Shown here one piece after another: positions 17,186 to 25,921 of a stretch of DNA of 64,000 bases. Below the pieces are notes generated by a model, which ran no database searches, was not told the DNA's origin, and worked only from the letters and a program-made list of their open reading frames with translations. Each line of letters begins with the position of its first letter. Positions within the stretch are counted from its first letter, which is position 1. The DNA is from Promethearchaeota archaeon (GTDB lineage: Archaea > Asgardarchaeota > Lokiarchaeia > Sigynarchaeales > SOKP01). Position numbers and translations under genes: made by a program. Location: assembly GCA_019894735.1 (NCBI GenBank), contig JAGXOB010000003.1:5618-69617 (forward strand), read 5' to 3'.

Positions 17186-19732
17186 ATGGATATTTATTCA
17201 ATTTTAGCCCATCCGATAAGAAGAAAACTCTTATACATTCTCGAAGAAGAAGGTTTTATCCCATATACAGAATTAATGATGAAATTAGGTGTAGTACAAA
17301 CAGGACAATTAAATTTTCATTTGAAAAAGCTTAATAATTTAGTAAGTAAAGACAAAAAATCGTATTATTTAACTGATGATGGTAAAAGAGTTTTAAGGAT
17401 AATAGGATTAAATAAAAGAATTTTATCTGGAGAAGAAATAGACTATTTGAAATCAAAAAGGAGTGAAATAAACAGAATAGGGGTTATTATCTGTAATTGT
17501 AATACAGAAGTTTCAAAAGTGCTTAACATTAACTCCTTAGAAAACTATGTAAGTAAAATAAATAATGTAGTCTCAGTTAAAATCCTTGATAATTTATGTC
17601 AAGAAAAAAACCAAGATAAAATTAATAATTGGATTACTGATAACTTCATAAATAAAATTGTTATCGCTGCTTGTTCTCCTAAAACACATCAGCACATATT
17701 TGAACGCCTTTTTCAAAAAATAATTGATCATACAAATATTGAGATTGCAAATATAAGAGAACAATGTTGTTGGGTACATTATTCAAGTAAAAAGCATGTT
17801 GATAGTCTTTTAACTCTGAAAAAAGCGCAATTACTTATAGAAGCCTCAGTTAATCGAGTAAGTCTTCAAAAACCAATTAAAATAAAAAGAGTTGAAGTTG
17901 AAAAAAGTTGCGCTATTGTTGGAGGTGGGATTGCGGGTATGAAAATAGCGTTAAACTTATCAAGGGCAGGTATCAAGTGTTACCTAATTGAAAAGTCTCC
18001 TACATTAGGTGGAAAAGTAGCAAGATGGCAAAAAGTTTCTAATATGGGAGATTGTTCTGCTTGTTTCGTCTCTGAAATAATTGGGGAAATTGTAAAAGAA
18101 AAAAAAATCGAGATCTTGACAAATACGGAAATAATAAGTGTATCGGGAGAAGTTGGTAATTTTACTATAGGTTTAATTAAAAATCCTCGCTATATTGATG
18201 AGAGTAAATGTACAGGTTGTAAGCAATGTATTGATGTGTGTGCACGAGAGAAAGTTAATATGTATGAATTCGGATTAATAAATAGAAAAATAATTAACTT
18301 TCCTTTTCAATACTGTTATCCTTACATCCCAGTTATTGATGATGAAGATATTATTAACTGCCTTGAATGTGGAGTATGTGAACGAGCTTGTGCAAATAAA
18401 GCAATAAATTTAATAGAAAAGCCTAAGGAATTAAAAATTAAAGTAGGCGCAAAAGTTATAGCTATTGGTTCAGATCTTTATTCAAATTTAAAAGAATATA
18501 ATTACAATCCACGAAATAATATTCTAACTTCGGCAGAATTTGAACGAATATTATCTTCAGATGGCCTAACCGATGGAAAGATCGTAAAATTGTCTGATGG
18601 GAAACAAGTGAAAACAATATCAATTATTCAAGAAGTAGGATCTTCAAACTATCTATGTGAATATTCGGATATTTTAGCCCTAAAATATATAGATGATATC
18701 AAAGTAAAGAACCCAGATTGTGAAGTTAATGTTTTTTACGATTTAAGTAAAATAAAAGAAAAAGACGAGATAATACTAAAATCAACTCATCCTAGATTTC
18801 TTTACGCTAATAAAGTATTATTTGAGACAAGAGAGAATATTAATTATGTAGTTGCGGATTCTATTGAGTTTCAGAGTGATTTGATTGTTTTAAATCTTAA
18901 ATTAATTCCAAATAAGGATCTGAAATCTCTAAGAAAGATTATGGACTTCACTTTAAATGACTATGGTTTTATGAGTGAAGAAACTTTAGCTTCTGGTATT
19001 TATGGTGTTGGAACAATATTTGGGCCATTAAATTATCACTCCACTATTGCAACCACCAATAGCATAGCGTTAAAAGTAATATCACTTCTTTCAAATGATT
19101 ATTTAATAGCAGAATATACGGGAATAGAGATTAATGAAGACAAATGTGGATTGTGCAACCTCTGCGTTAATTCTTGCCCTTACAATGCAATAAGCATAAA
19201 CTCCGAAAAAATTACTGTTGACAAGTTTAAATGTAAAGCTTGTGGTATGTGTGTTAGTGTTTGTCCTACTAATGCCATCGAAATGAATATAAATACATCA
19301 GAAAAGATTTTAAAAACGATCGAAATTTTCTCAAAATTCAATAAAAAACCAAAAATCATCGCTTTTTGTTGCCAATCGTGCGGTTACGCTGCCGCTGACG
19401 ATGCAGGATTAAAAAAATTGTTATATCGACCTAATGTTTTTATAATCTCTGTTCCTTGTACTGGACGTATTGATACTGAATTCATTATTAAATCTTTTGA
19501 AATGGGGTTTGATGGAGTTATGATTATCGGCTGTAGAAAGGATTCTTGTAGATTTATTGATGGGATTGAAAAATTAAAAAAAAGAGTTGGGCTTTTAAAA
19601 AAGATTCTAGGACCCAAATTAAACAGACGGATAATAGTGATGGGTGTAAACGGAGTAGAAGGACAAAAATTTGCTGAAATCTCTAATAAATTCTATAATT
19701 TATTAAAGGAGGAGATTAAAAGTGAAGCTTAA
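17186..19732 (+). CDS. hdrA: Winged helix-HdrA-MvhD fusion protein
   Basis: 848 residues in one frame with three parts. Residues ~1-78 are an ArsR-like winged helix (LAHPIRRKLLYILEEEG, then GQLNFHLKKLNNLV and YYLTDDGKRVL). Residues ~95-710 are HdrA, the FAD subunit of heterodisulfide reductase-type complexes that bifurcate electrons: CNC motif near 107, ACSPKTH, NIREQC, the FAD loop GGGIAG at 246-251, CTGCKQCIDVC, CLECGVCERAC, and two C-terminal [4Fe-4S] sites at C654/657/660/664 and C683/686/689/693. Residues ~718-848 are MvhD/FlpD (CCQSC at 728-732, PCTGR, GCRKDSC), which links the hydrogenase to HdrA. HdrB and HdrC are not in the window. Its stop overlaps mvhG. The ATG follows the purine-rich AGGAAAG. 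The winged helix on a redox subunit is the odd feature. Confidence 0.9.
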   Translation: MDIYSILAHPIRRKLLYILEEEGFIPYTELMMKLGVVQTGQLNFHLKKLNNLVSKDKKSYYLTDDGKRVLRIIGLNKRILSGEEIDYLKSKRSEINRIGVIICNCNTEVSKVLNINSLENYVSKINNVVSVKILDNLCQEKNQDKINNWITDNFINKIVIAACSPKTHQHIFERLFQKIIDHTNIEIANIREQCCWVHYSSKKHVDSLLTLKKAQLLIEASVNRVSLQKPIKIKRVEVEKSCAIVGGGIAGMKIALNLSRAGIKCYLIEKSPTLGGKVARWQKVSNMGDCSACFVSEIIGEIVKEKKIEILTNTEIISVSGEVGNFTIGLIKNPRYIDESKCTGCKQCIDVCAREKVNMYEFGLINRKIINFPFQYCYPYIPVIDDEDIINCLECGVCERACANKAINLIEKPKELKIKVGAKVIAIGSDLYSNLKEYNYNPRNNILTSAEFERILSSDGLTDGKIVKLSDGKQVKTISIIQEVGSSNYLCEYSDILALKYIDDIKVKNPDCEVNVFYDLSKIKEKDEIILKSTHPRFLYANKVLFETRENINYVVADSIEFQSDLIVLNLKLIPNKDLKSLRKIMDFTLNDYGFMSEETLASGIYGVGTIFGPLNYHSTIATTNSIALKVISLLSNDYLIAEYTGIEINEDKCGLCNLCVNSCPYNAISINSEKITVDKFKCKACGMCVSVCPTNAIEMNINTSEKILKTIEIFSKFNKKPKIIAFCCQSCGYAAADDAGLKKLLYRPNVFIISVPCTGRIDTEFIIKSFEMGFDGVMIIGCRKDSCRFIDGIEKLKKRVGLLKKILGPKLNRRIIVMGVNGVEGQKFAEISNKFYNLLKEEIKSEA
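19706..19714 (+). promoter_or_regulatory. Strong ribosome binding site for mvhG
   Basis: AAAGGAGGA-type Shine-Dalgarno sequence located inside the end of the hdrA fusion gene, about 8 bases before the GTG at 19722. It supports the GTG as the true start of the hydrogenase small subunit. Confidence 0.7.
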
Positions 19733-20486
19733 ATTTTTAATTACCTCTTTAACATCTTGTACTGGATGTATAACAGCATTAATATCGCTAGATATATTTC
19801 CACAATTTCTTGAGAGAACGAAAATCGAATATTTTCCATTTATATCTGGCAATTTAGAGATCAAAGAATGTGATGTAGCGCTAGTAGAGGGGTGTGTATC
19901 CGAAAAGAATCAAATCGAAGATCTTCAAGAAATACGAAAAAATGCAAAAAAACTATATGCATTAGGTACATGCTCAGCATTTGGGGGGATTCTTAGTCTC
20001 TCAAATAAAAAAGAATCGTATCCTATTTCAACGTTTGTAGAAGTTGATGGTATTATACCTGGATGTCCTCCTCCGTCCATACTTTTAGGAAATTGTTTAT
20101 TGAGGTTAGTTGAGAACAAAAAAATCAAGCTAAGTTTAAAAAATATGTGTTCTACTTGTCCTTCAAGCAACCACGCAAAATTAGATTTACCATTAACAAT
20201 AGTAAAGATTTTTCCAAGAAACGATGAAATTCGTTTTCCGGAAGAAAATTTATCGTGTTTTTTGAACGATGGGATTTTATGTTTAGGTCCTGTTACTCGA
20301 GATGGCTGTAATCATCTCTGCATTAATCAAGGATTACCTTGTGAAGGATGTTTAGGCACGGTTTCAAAGGGGTTTACATCGAATTTAATCAATTTCTTAA
20401 GTCTTTTTAACCTTTCTAAAGATTTAAGAAAATATAAAGGGATATATTATAGGTTCTCAAAATCACCTATAGGAGGGAAGGTTTGA
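19722..20486 (+). CDS. mvhG: [NiFe] hydrogenase small subunit (Mvh/group 3c type)
   Basis: 254 residues. The small subunit passes electrons from the [NiFe] site through three iron-sulfur clusters. Cluster cysteines are visible in order: SCTGC near residue 13, EGC near 52, GTCSAFGG near 84, PGCPPPS near 112, then the C-terminal set CLGPVTRDGC, CINQGLPCEGC. There is no Tat signal, so the enzyme is cytoplasmic, as expected for Mvh. Translation starts at GTG 19722, which overlaps the end of the HdrA fusion by 11 bases, and its own stop TGA overlaps the ATG of mvhA. The tight coupling supports a single Mvh-HdrA complex that would feed H2 electrons to bifurcation through MvhD. Confidence 0.93.
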   Translation: MKLKFLITSLTSCTGCITALISLDIFPQFLERTKIEYFPFISGNLEIKECDVALVEGCVSEKNQIEDLQEIRKNAKKLYALGTCSAFGGILSLSNKKESYPISTFVEVDGIIPGCPPPSILLGNCLLRLVENKKIKLSLKNMCSTCPSSNHAKLDLPLTIVKIFPRNDEIRFPEENLSCFLNDGILCLGPVTRDGCNHLCINQGLPCEGCLGTVSKGFTSNLINFLSLFNLSKDLRKYKGIYYRFSKSPIGGKV

Positions 20487-21787
20487 TGGATAAAGTTGTA
20501 GAAGCATGCACAAGGGTTGAAGGTCATGGAAATTTAAACATTTATTTAAAAAATAATGAAATATATGAAACTGAATTGAACTTTTCAGTATTTAGAGGAT
20601 TTGAAAATATTTTAGTAGGCAAAAAGTTATTAGATATTCCAAAAATTGTATCTAGAATCTGTGGACTGTGCTACGCATCTCAAACAATTGCAAGTTGCAA
20701 AGCAATAGAAGATATATACGGAATAGAACCATCACACCAATCAATTTTGCTTAGAAGACTTTTATTATCCGGAGAATTAATAAAATCCCATATTATGCAT
20801 TATTTTTTCCAGTCCTTTCCAGATTTATTAAAAATATTTAAAAATAATACTATAATTAACGAATATTATAATTTAATTAATTATAATCCTCATTTAACGA
20901 CAAATTTTTTTAATTTAATAAAAATTGGTACAGAAATAAATACGTTAATAGGAGGAAGGGTGCTACATCCAATTACTCCTTTTCCTGGAGGATTAATATT
21001 CAATCCTACTCGAAAGAATTTAATTCTTATAGAGAAATATCTAAAAAAGGGAATTTACTATATAGAAGCTATAATTGAAAATTTTATAGATTTATTTTCT
21101 GCTTTTGATCCTCCTACAGAATTTAATCTTTCTAATCCTATATATTTCGGCTTAAAAAATAATATGGAGTTTGATAGGTATGAAGGAGACCTCAGAATTG
21201 AACAAAATGAAACAACTTATGAAGATTTTCAAGCGAAAAATTATTCAAAATATTTTGATAAAGACCCTAATCTTTATGGGATTATGTTTAAGTCGAATTC
21301 GAGAAATAAAATTTTAACAGGACCATTAGCGCGCTATAAGTTAACTCAAAATTATGGGATAGATAAAATATCCGAATATATAAACAATTTTGGAAAAAAA
21401 TGGAAAAGCAATTTATTATTTTTAAACTTTCTACAATTAATTGAATGTTATTACGAAATTCAAAAAAGTGTTGAAATATTAGATACTACTTCACTAAAAA
21501 GTAAAACAAAACTTAAACAACTAAAATCAATAAAAAAATCAAATGGAATAGGGGTTATCGAAGCACCAAGAGGTATACTAATGCACCATTATCATTTAAA
21601 TAAAGCTAAAATCGTTGATCAAGTGAAACTTTTCATTGCAACCGAAATAAATTTGCCTATTCTTAACAAAATGATCACTGAATATGCTAAAAAGCTATAT
21701 GAAAAAGAAGATATCGATTCTGTTAAAGAAAAAATTCAAATTATGATAAGAGCATTTGATCCTTGCATATCGTGCGCTTCTCATTAA
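20486..21787 (+). CDS. mvhA: [NiFe] hydrogenase large subunit without C-terminal extension
   Basis: 433 residues from the ATG at 20486 (AGGAGGG at 20471-20477 supports it; a TTG one codon earlier is less likely). This subunit holds the [NiFe] centre. Nickel ligands are present: C59 and C62 in RICGLC, C427 and C430 in DPCISC. APRG near residue 358 is the conserved arginine region. Two departures stand out. The L1 motif RxCGxCxxxH has Gln (Q66) where His is usual. The protein ends exactly at DPCISCASH, the residue after which maturation proteases normally cut, so there is no C-terminal extension to remove. Mvh type is inferred from gene order with mvhG and HdrA-MvhD. Confidence 0.9.
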   Translation: MDKVVEACTRVEGHGNLNIYLKNNEIYETELNFSVFRGFENILVGKKLLDIPKIVSRICGLCYASQTIASCKAIEDIYGIEPSHQSILLRRLLLSGELIKSHIMHYFFQSFPDLLKIFKNNTIINEYYNLINYNPHLTTNFFNLIKIGTEINTLIGGRVLHPITPFPGGLIFNPTRKNLILIEKYLKKGIYYIEAIIENFIDLFSAFDPPTEFNLSNPIYFGLKNNMEFDRYEGDLRIEQNETTYEDFQAKNYSKYFDKDPNLYGIMFKSNSRNKILTGPLARYKLTQNYGIDKISEYINNFGKKWKSNLLFLNFLQLIECYYEIQKSVEILDTTSLKSKTKLKQLKSIKKSNGIGVIEAPRGILMHHYHLNKAKIVDQVKLFIATEINLPILNKMITEYAKKLYEKEDIDSVKEKIQIMIRAFDPCISCASH

Positions 21788-21845
21788 CATTAAAAATCAC
21801 AAAAAATAAATATAATTGATTTAATGAAGAAGAAGATGATTTAAA

Positions 21846-22112
21846 TTGAAAGAAAATCTCTTAAATAACGCCAATACAGAGCTTCCATTTAGAGAATTGT
21901 GTGAGACTCTTTTATTTTATTTTGATGAGACTATAGGTCATGTCCCACTTCTTATTTGTCCAGAAAATGCGCTAGATGATGATTCAGGAAAAACGCGTCT
22001 TATAAGATACCATCCAATTTGGTTTTTAGAACTTAAAGATAAAACTACAATTAACCGAATCGATTTAGAATGCTGTAATCAAATGTATTTTGCGAAGAAA
22101 TTTATTATTTAA
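21846..22112 (+). CDS. Small unknown protein, possible 5' half of a broken gene
   Basis: 88 residues from a TTG at 21846, 58 bases after mvhA. It has segments LCETLLFYFDETIGHVPLLI and RYHPIWFLELKD and stops just after YFAKKF. No family could be named. The following frame begins 22 bases before this stop in the +1 register and continues with protein-like composition, so a single frameshift or a small deletion near 22095-22112 could join the two. The hydrogenase operon context may be accidental. Confidence 0.4.
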   Translation: MKENLLNNANTELPFRELCETLLFYFDETIGHVPLLICPENALDDDSGKTRLIRYHPIWFLELKDKTTINRIDLECCNQMYFAKKFII

Positions 22113-22563
22113 AGGAATCCATATTGACCACATTGTTATAAACGCTCAAAAAAAATCGTTTTCTAAAATTCGATTATTTGATTATGATAGAGTTGTTCAA
22201 CAAAAATTTGGGATTAAAGATCAATTTAAAATAACGAATATAAATATTATTAACAATTTTCAGGAAATAGAATTTATAGTAAAGAATAACAGCAATAAGG
22301 AATTCAACGATCTCATTGTCCGAATTACTCACATTAAAGAATTTTTTAAAACAGAGGGACTAAACGAAAAAGTTGAAAAATGCCTTCCCGAAGAAGAATT
22401 ATTGTTTATAACGCCTGTAATTAGAAATACAAACAATTATTTGTTTTCCATTATTGAAGAACATTCTAATAGAACAATATTTTCTAATAAAATTGATTTA
22501 GAATTAATAAAAATCATTTTTATTAAGGAAATTTTTCAGATTTTTAAAATCTTCTCTGTTTAA
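22090..22563 (+). CDS. Small unknown protein, possible 3' half of a broken gene
   Basis: 157 residues if translated from the TTG at 22090, with no good ribosome site. The body alternates short strands and looks like one beta-sandwich (IEFIVKNNSNKEFNDLIVRITHI; EELLFITPVI; YLFSIIEE). It overlaps the end of the previous frame in a different register, and its own 3' end overlaps the convergent Rag-like GTPase gene by 60 bases. It may be the C-terminal domain of a gene whose N-terminal part is 21846-22112. Confidence 0.35.
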   Translation: MRRNLLFKGIHIDHIVINAQKKSFSKIRLFDYDRVVQQKFGIKDQFKITNINIINNFQEIEFIVKNNSNKEFNDLIVRITHIKEFFKTEGLNEKVEKCLPEEELLFITPVIRNTNNYLFSIIEEHSNRTIFSNKIDLELIKIIFIKEIFQIFKIFSV

Positions 22564-23460
22564 GGAGTTTATGACAGTATTAAATGTTTCCTCATTTTTA
22601 TTTTTAGTAACTATCATCAATACGGATCCATTACTGACTTCTCTAACTAAAATATAGTTATTATCGCTTTCATACATAACTGTAGATAATTCCAAAGGAG
22701 AAATCACAGAATCAGATAGGTTCATAATCTTAGTAAATATCTGATAAATGTTAGAATCCAAGGTTCCTATCTCGAATTTCATAAATTGGAGAGGTTTATG
22801 CTCAAATTTACCTAAAGTTGAAGCTATTAATAGGCCATCTGGTTGATTGAATAAAAAATACTCTGAAAGCGTTGTTAACTTCATCTGATCTAACATATGC
22901 CGTATTTTTCCCAGTTTTTGTAACGCTAATGTATTTTGCTGAATTTTGTAATCAAGAATTTCGATCAACCTATGTTGGGCACTCCCTTCTTTTACCGATA
23001 CCGGAGTAAAAACGATTTTGCTTTTCAAATCATCTGTTAACCCTTTAATTAATAATTCATAAATTTCGTCTTCTTTTGACTCCTGAAGATCAATCTTATT
23101 TAGTAAAACATACGCTTTTTCAACTCCAGGACTATATTCAAAGATATATTTCATAAAATTATCAAAAATTTCTTTTAACTTAGGTTCCTCTACCGCTGAA
23201 TCAACCATGAATACTGCTGTCATCACTTCAGAAAAAACAAGTTCTCGCTTTTTTTCTGAAAAATAACTGTCCATGTAGAGTTGTTGGCCTCCTAGGTCCC
23301 AGATGGATAATTCCATAATCCCTCTAAATATAAAATTCTCGCGACTTACTCCCTTTGTAGGCTGCAAATTGAGAACCTTCATGAAGTTATATCCTAAGCA
23401 AGTAGTCCTCATTAAAGATGTTTTACCTGCACCACCCGGTCCAAACAGAAGTACCTTTAT
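22504..23460 (-). CDS. Rag/Gtr-like GTPase with roadblock-like C-terminal domain, ATA start
   Basis: The frame encodes a Rag-type GTPase: P-loop GPGGAGKT (residues 7-14), switch I PTKGVS, WDLGGQ (54-59), LLNKIDL (G4) and a TPVSVKEGS G5 region. The ~130 residues after the GTPase core (from LTTLSEYFLFNQPDGLLIAS) have the strand-helix pattern of the longin/roadblock-type domain found after Gtr/Rag GTPase cores. The first ATG (23412) lies after the P-loop, so it cannot be the start. Upstream, the frame is closed by TGA at 23467-23469, and between that stop and the P-loop only ATA (23458-23460), preceded by GGTGA, is positioned as a start; CTG at 23446-23448 is a weaker choice. I annotate from the ATA. 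An ATG-to-ATA change or sequencing error is the alternative. Rag GTPases signal nutrient state at membranes in eukaryotes. Confidence 0.8.
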   Translation of the reverse strand: MKVLLFGPGGAGKTSLMRTTCLGYNFMKVLNLQPTKGVSRENFIFRGIMELSIWDLGGQQLYMDSYFSEKKRELVFSEVMTAVFMVDSAVEEPKLKEIFDNFMKYIFEYSPGVEKAYVLLNKIDLQESKEDEIYELLIKGLTDDLKSKIVFTPVSVKEGSAQHRLIEILDYKIQQNTLALQKLGKIRHMLDQMKLTTLSEYFLFNQPDGLLIASTLGKFEHKPLQFMKFEIGTLDSNIYQIFTKIMNLSDSVISPLELSTVMYESDNNYILVREVSNGSVLMIVTKNKNEETFNTVINSLNREDFKNLKNFLNKNDFY

Positions 23461-23654
23461 TTTATTTCACCGTCACTCTTTTATTGTATTATTTGAAGAG
23501 ATAATTGAATTTATATTATTTAATAAAATCGTATATATTTTTTATAAATTAATGATTATTTAATCTTTTTCTAATTATGATACGATTTATGAGATTTTAA
23601 ATGATTGGACGATTGAGTTAAATATAATTTTAAATTAACATAATTAATTTACTA

Positions 23655-23668
23655 GATATATTTATAAA
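23655..23668 (+). promoter_or_regulatory. TATA-like element before apt
   Basis: GATATATTTATAAA lies about 20-30 bases before the apt ATG at 23687. A GGAGA ribosome site at 23675-23679 sits between them, so the transcript start must fall close to that site or the real TATA box is further upstream. Confidence 0.3.
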
Positions 23669-23686
23669 AAAGATTGGAGAAATGAA

Positions 23687-24214
23687 ATGGATTTACTGAA
23701 AGAAATTAGAAACGTACCTGATTGGCCAAAACCAGGTGTTCAATTTAAAGATATAACTACTTTAGCGAAAAATCCAGCAGCTTTCAAAGAATCATGTGAC
23801 CTCATAATTAAAAAATATAAGAAAAAAAATATTGATGAAGTTGCAGCAATTGAGGCTAGAGGTTATGTTTGGGGTGGAGTTTTGGCTTATCAACTAGGAA
23901 CAGGTTTTATATTAATTCGAAAGCCAGGTAAATTACCCGCAGAAACAATCGTTGAAGAATACGAATTAGAATATGGAACAGACAAGATTGAGATGCATGT
24001 TGATGCCATAAAGAAAGATGAAAGAGTATTATTATTTGACGATTTATTAGCCACTGGAGGGACAGCAAAAGCAGCCTGTAATCTGATTGAAAAGGCAGGT
24101 GGTGTTGTTGCTGGAATAGCATTTGTGATAGAGCTTACAGGTAGTTTACATGGCCGTGATAAATTAGAAGGATATGACATTCTTAGCCTTCTCGAAATAC
24201 CGGTTGAAGAGTAA
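23687..24214 (+). CDS. apt: Adenine phosphoribosyltransferase
   Basis: 175 residues, the usual Apt length. It makes AMP from adenine and PRPP, a purine salvage step. The N-terminus IRNVPDWPKPGVQFKDIT is the bacterial/archaeal/eukaryotic Apt signature. The substrate loop AAIEARGYVWGG and the PRPP motif RVLLFDDLLATGGTA near residue 114 are intact. The ATG follows GGAGA by 7 bases. It fits with the two MTA/purine phosphorylases 5 kb downstream, which release adenine. It stands alone, followed by a T-rich stretch and then the glycine cleavage operon. Confidence 0.96.
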   Translation: MDLLKEIRNVPDWPKPGVQFKDITTLAKNPAAFKESCDLIIKKYKKKNIDEVAAIEARGYVWGGVLAYQLGTGFILIRKPGKLPAETIVEEYELEYGTDKIEMHVDAIKKDERVLLFDDLLATGGTAKAACNLIEKAGGVVAGIAFVIELTGSLHGRDKLEGYDILSLLEIPVEE

Positions 24215-24243
24215 CCGAAATTTCTTATTCACATAGCTACCCA

Positions 24244-24272
24244 TTTTTTTCCCTTAATTCTCTCTTTTTTTT
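24244..24272 (+). terminator. Oligo-T terminator candidate after apt
   Basis: Two runs of T (seven at 24244-24250 and eight at 24265-24272) follow the apt stop by 30-58 bases, which is the usual form of an archaeal terminator. Confidence 0.4.
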
Positions 24273-24339
24273 AGTCTGAAAACTTAAATAATTCTCTGTA
24301 CTTTATACTCACAATATTAAAATAAACACATTATTAGGT

Positions 24340-25434
24340 GTGGATTTGATTACGGATCTAAAAAAAACTCCTTTCTACGACATCCATGTAAAATTAGGAG
24401 CAAGAATGGTAGATTTTGCTGGTTTTAGCATGCCCGTTCAATATGAAAGTATTATTAAAGAACACGAAACAGTTCGATCTAAAGCAGGGATATTTGATGT
24501 TTCTCATATGGGCGAATTTCTGTTAGAGGGAAGTGAAGTAATAGATTTTCTTCAATATATTATGATTAACGATTTGAACTTACTCGAACCGTCAAAAGGT
24601 CAATATTCGTGCATGTGTTATGAAAATGGGACGGTTGTTGACGATCTTGTGTATTATGAGGAAGCATTTGATCGATTTAGAATGATTGTCAATGCTGGTA
24701 ATATTGAAAAAGATTTTCAATGGTTAAACGAGCATATTAGCGGTAAGGATGTTAAAATAACTAATCTATCCTCAAAACGATGTCGTTTAGCGTTTCAAGG
24801 ACCTAAATCTGACGAATACCTTCAACCTTTAGTGGATATCGACTTATCAACGATAAAAAGATTTTTTTTTGCTCACTGTAAGTTAAATGGGATGCCGATT
24901 TTTATAGCTAGAACTGGATATACCGGTGAACGCGGATTTGAAATATCATTTGATAATGAGTATGCTGAAAATATCTGGGGTGAGCTGATAAAAGCGGGAG
25001 CATCACCCGCGGGATTAGGTGCTCGAGATTCGTTAAGACTTGAGGCAACATATTCTTTATATGGTCACGAAATAAACGATTCTATAACGCCTGTTGAAGC
25101 GGGATTATTTTGGCTCGTGAAACCTAAAGAGGGCCTTGAATATATTGGTAAAAATGTTTTGATAAAGCAAAAAACAGAAGGGACCGATCGAACCATAGTT
25201 GGATTAAATTTGATGGATAGGGGTATTATAAGAGATGGTTTTAAAATTTCAAAAAATGGTAACGAAATAGGATATGTAACTTCAGGCGGTTATTCCCCAA
25301 CCCTTAAAAAGACAATAGGTTTAGGTTTAATTAAAAAACAGTATAAAGAAGAAGGAACAGAACTTGAAATTGAAGTCAGGAATAAACTTCTAAAAGGAGT
25401 CGTCGTATCCACACCGTTTTATCGTAATGTTTGA
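24340..25434 (+). CDS. gcvT: Glycine cleavage T protein (aminomethyltransferase)
   Basis: 364 residues. The T protein takes the aminomethyl group from lipoyl-GcvH and gives ammonia and a methylene-pterin. Family features: TPFYDIHVKLGARMVDFAGF at the N-terminus, FDVSHMGEF near residue 50, GQYSCMCYENGTVVDDLVYY near 88, ARTGYTGERGFEI near 190, GARDSLRLEA near 227 and a C-terminal barrel ending in STPFYRNV. The start is a GTG at 24340. In an archaeon with H4MPT enzymes the acceptor is probably H4MPT rather than folate; this is inferred, not visible. It is the first of four gcv genes packed over 4.4 kb. Confidence 0.96.
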   Translation: MDLITDLKKTPFYDIHVKLGARMVDFAGFSMPVQYESIIKEHETVRSKAGIFDVSHMGEFLLEGSEVIDFLQYIMINDLNLLEPSKGQYSCMCYENGTVVDDLVYYEEAFDRFRMIVNAGNIEKDFQWLNEHISGKDVKITNLSSKRCRLAFQGPKSDEYLQPLVDIDLSTIKRFFFAHCKLNGMPIFIARTGYTGERGFEISFDNEYAENIWGELIKAGASPAGLGARDSLRLEATYSLYGHEINDSITPVEAGLFWLVKPKEGLEYIGKNVLIKQKTEGTDRTIVGLNLMDRGIIRDGFKISKNGNEIGYVTSGGYSPTLKKTIGLGLIKKQYKEEGTELEIEVRNKLLKGVVVSTPFYRNV

Positions 25435-25455
25435 ATTAAAATAAGTAAAATGTAA

Positions 25456-25863
25456 ATGGTGAATATTATAGAACAAGAATTTCCTAACGAGCTAAAATAT
25501 CTCCAAACGCACGAATGGGTTCGCATCCAAGATAATATTGCAACTGTAGGGATCACAGATTTTGCTCAACACCAATTAGGTGATATAGTTTATGTAGAAC
25601 TTCCTGAAATCGGGATTACCTTTGATAAAGGGAGTAATGTAGCTGAAATTGAATCCGTCAAGGCTGTAGGTGAATTAGTAATGCCTTTATCTGGAAAAAT
25701 CCTCGAGGTTAATACTGATCTTGCTGATAATCCAGAATCGGTAAATTCTTCTCCTTATGGAACTGGTTGGATGGTAAAAATAGAGTTTTCAAACAAAAGC
25801 GAAATTGACGAACTGTTAACTGTAGAAGCATACAAAGAAATAGTAGAAGCTGAGAAAGAATAA
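25456..25863 (+). CDS. gcvH: Glycine cleavage H protein
   Basis: 135 residues. GcvH carries the lipoyl arm that shuttles the aminomethyl group among P, T and L proteins. The lipoylation site is K69 in IESVKAVGEL, in a biotinyl/lipoyl barrel with the standard hairpin VGITDFAQHQLGDIVYVELP before it and PLSGKILEVN after it. It starts at ATG 25456, 21 bases after gcvT. No lipoate ligase or dihydrolipoyl dehydrogenase gene is in the window. Confidence 0.97.
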   Translation: MVNIIEQEFPNELKYLQTHEWVRIQDNIATVGITDFAQHQLGDIVYVELPEIGITFDKGSNVAEIESVKAVGELVMPLSGKILEVNTDLADNPESVNSSPYGTGWMVKIEFSNKSEIDELLTVEAYKEIVEAEKE

Positions 25864-25921
25864 AGATTTAATCCAATTTATAATTTTATTCCTTATATTT
25901 TTGAAATTTGAGTTGTTTAGT

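Noticed and set aside
20486..21787. Classifying the hydrogenase as F420-reducing (Frh)
   Set aside because: No FrhB gene is in the operon and the HdrA-MvhD partner points to Mvh; the FrhB-like gene at 43.6 kb is too distant to be the same unit.
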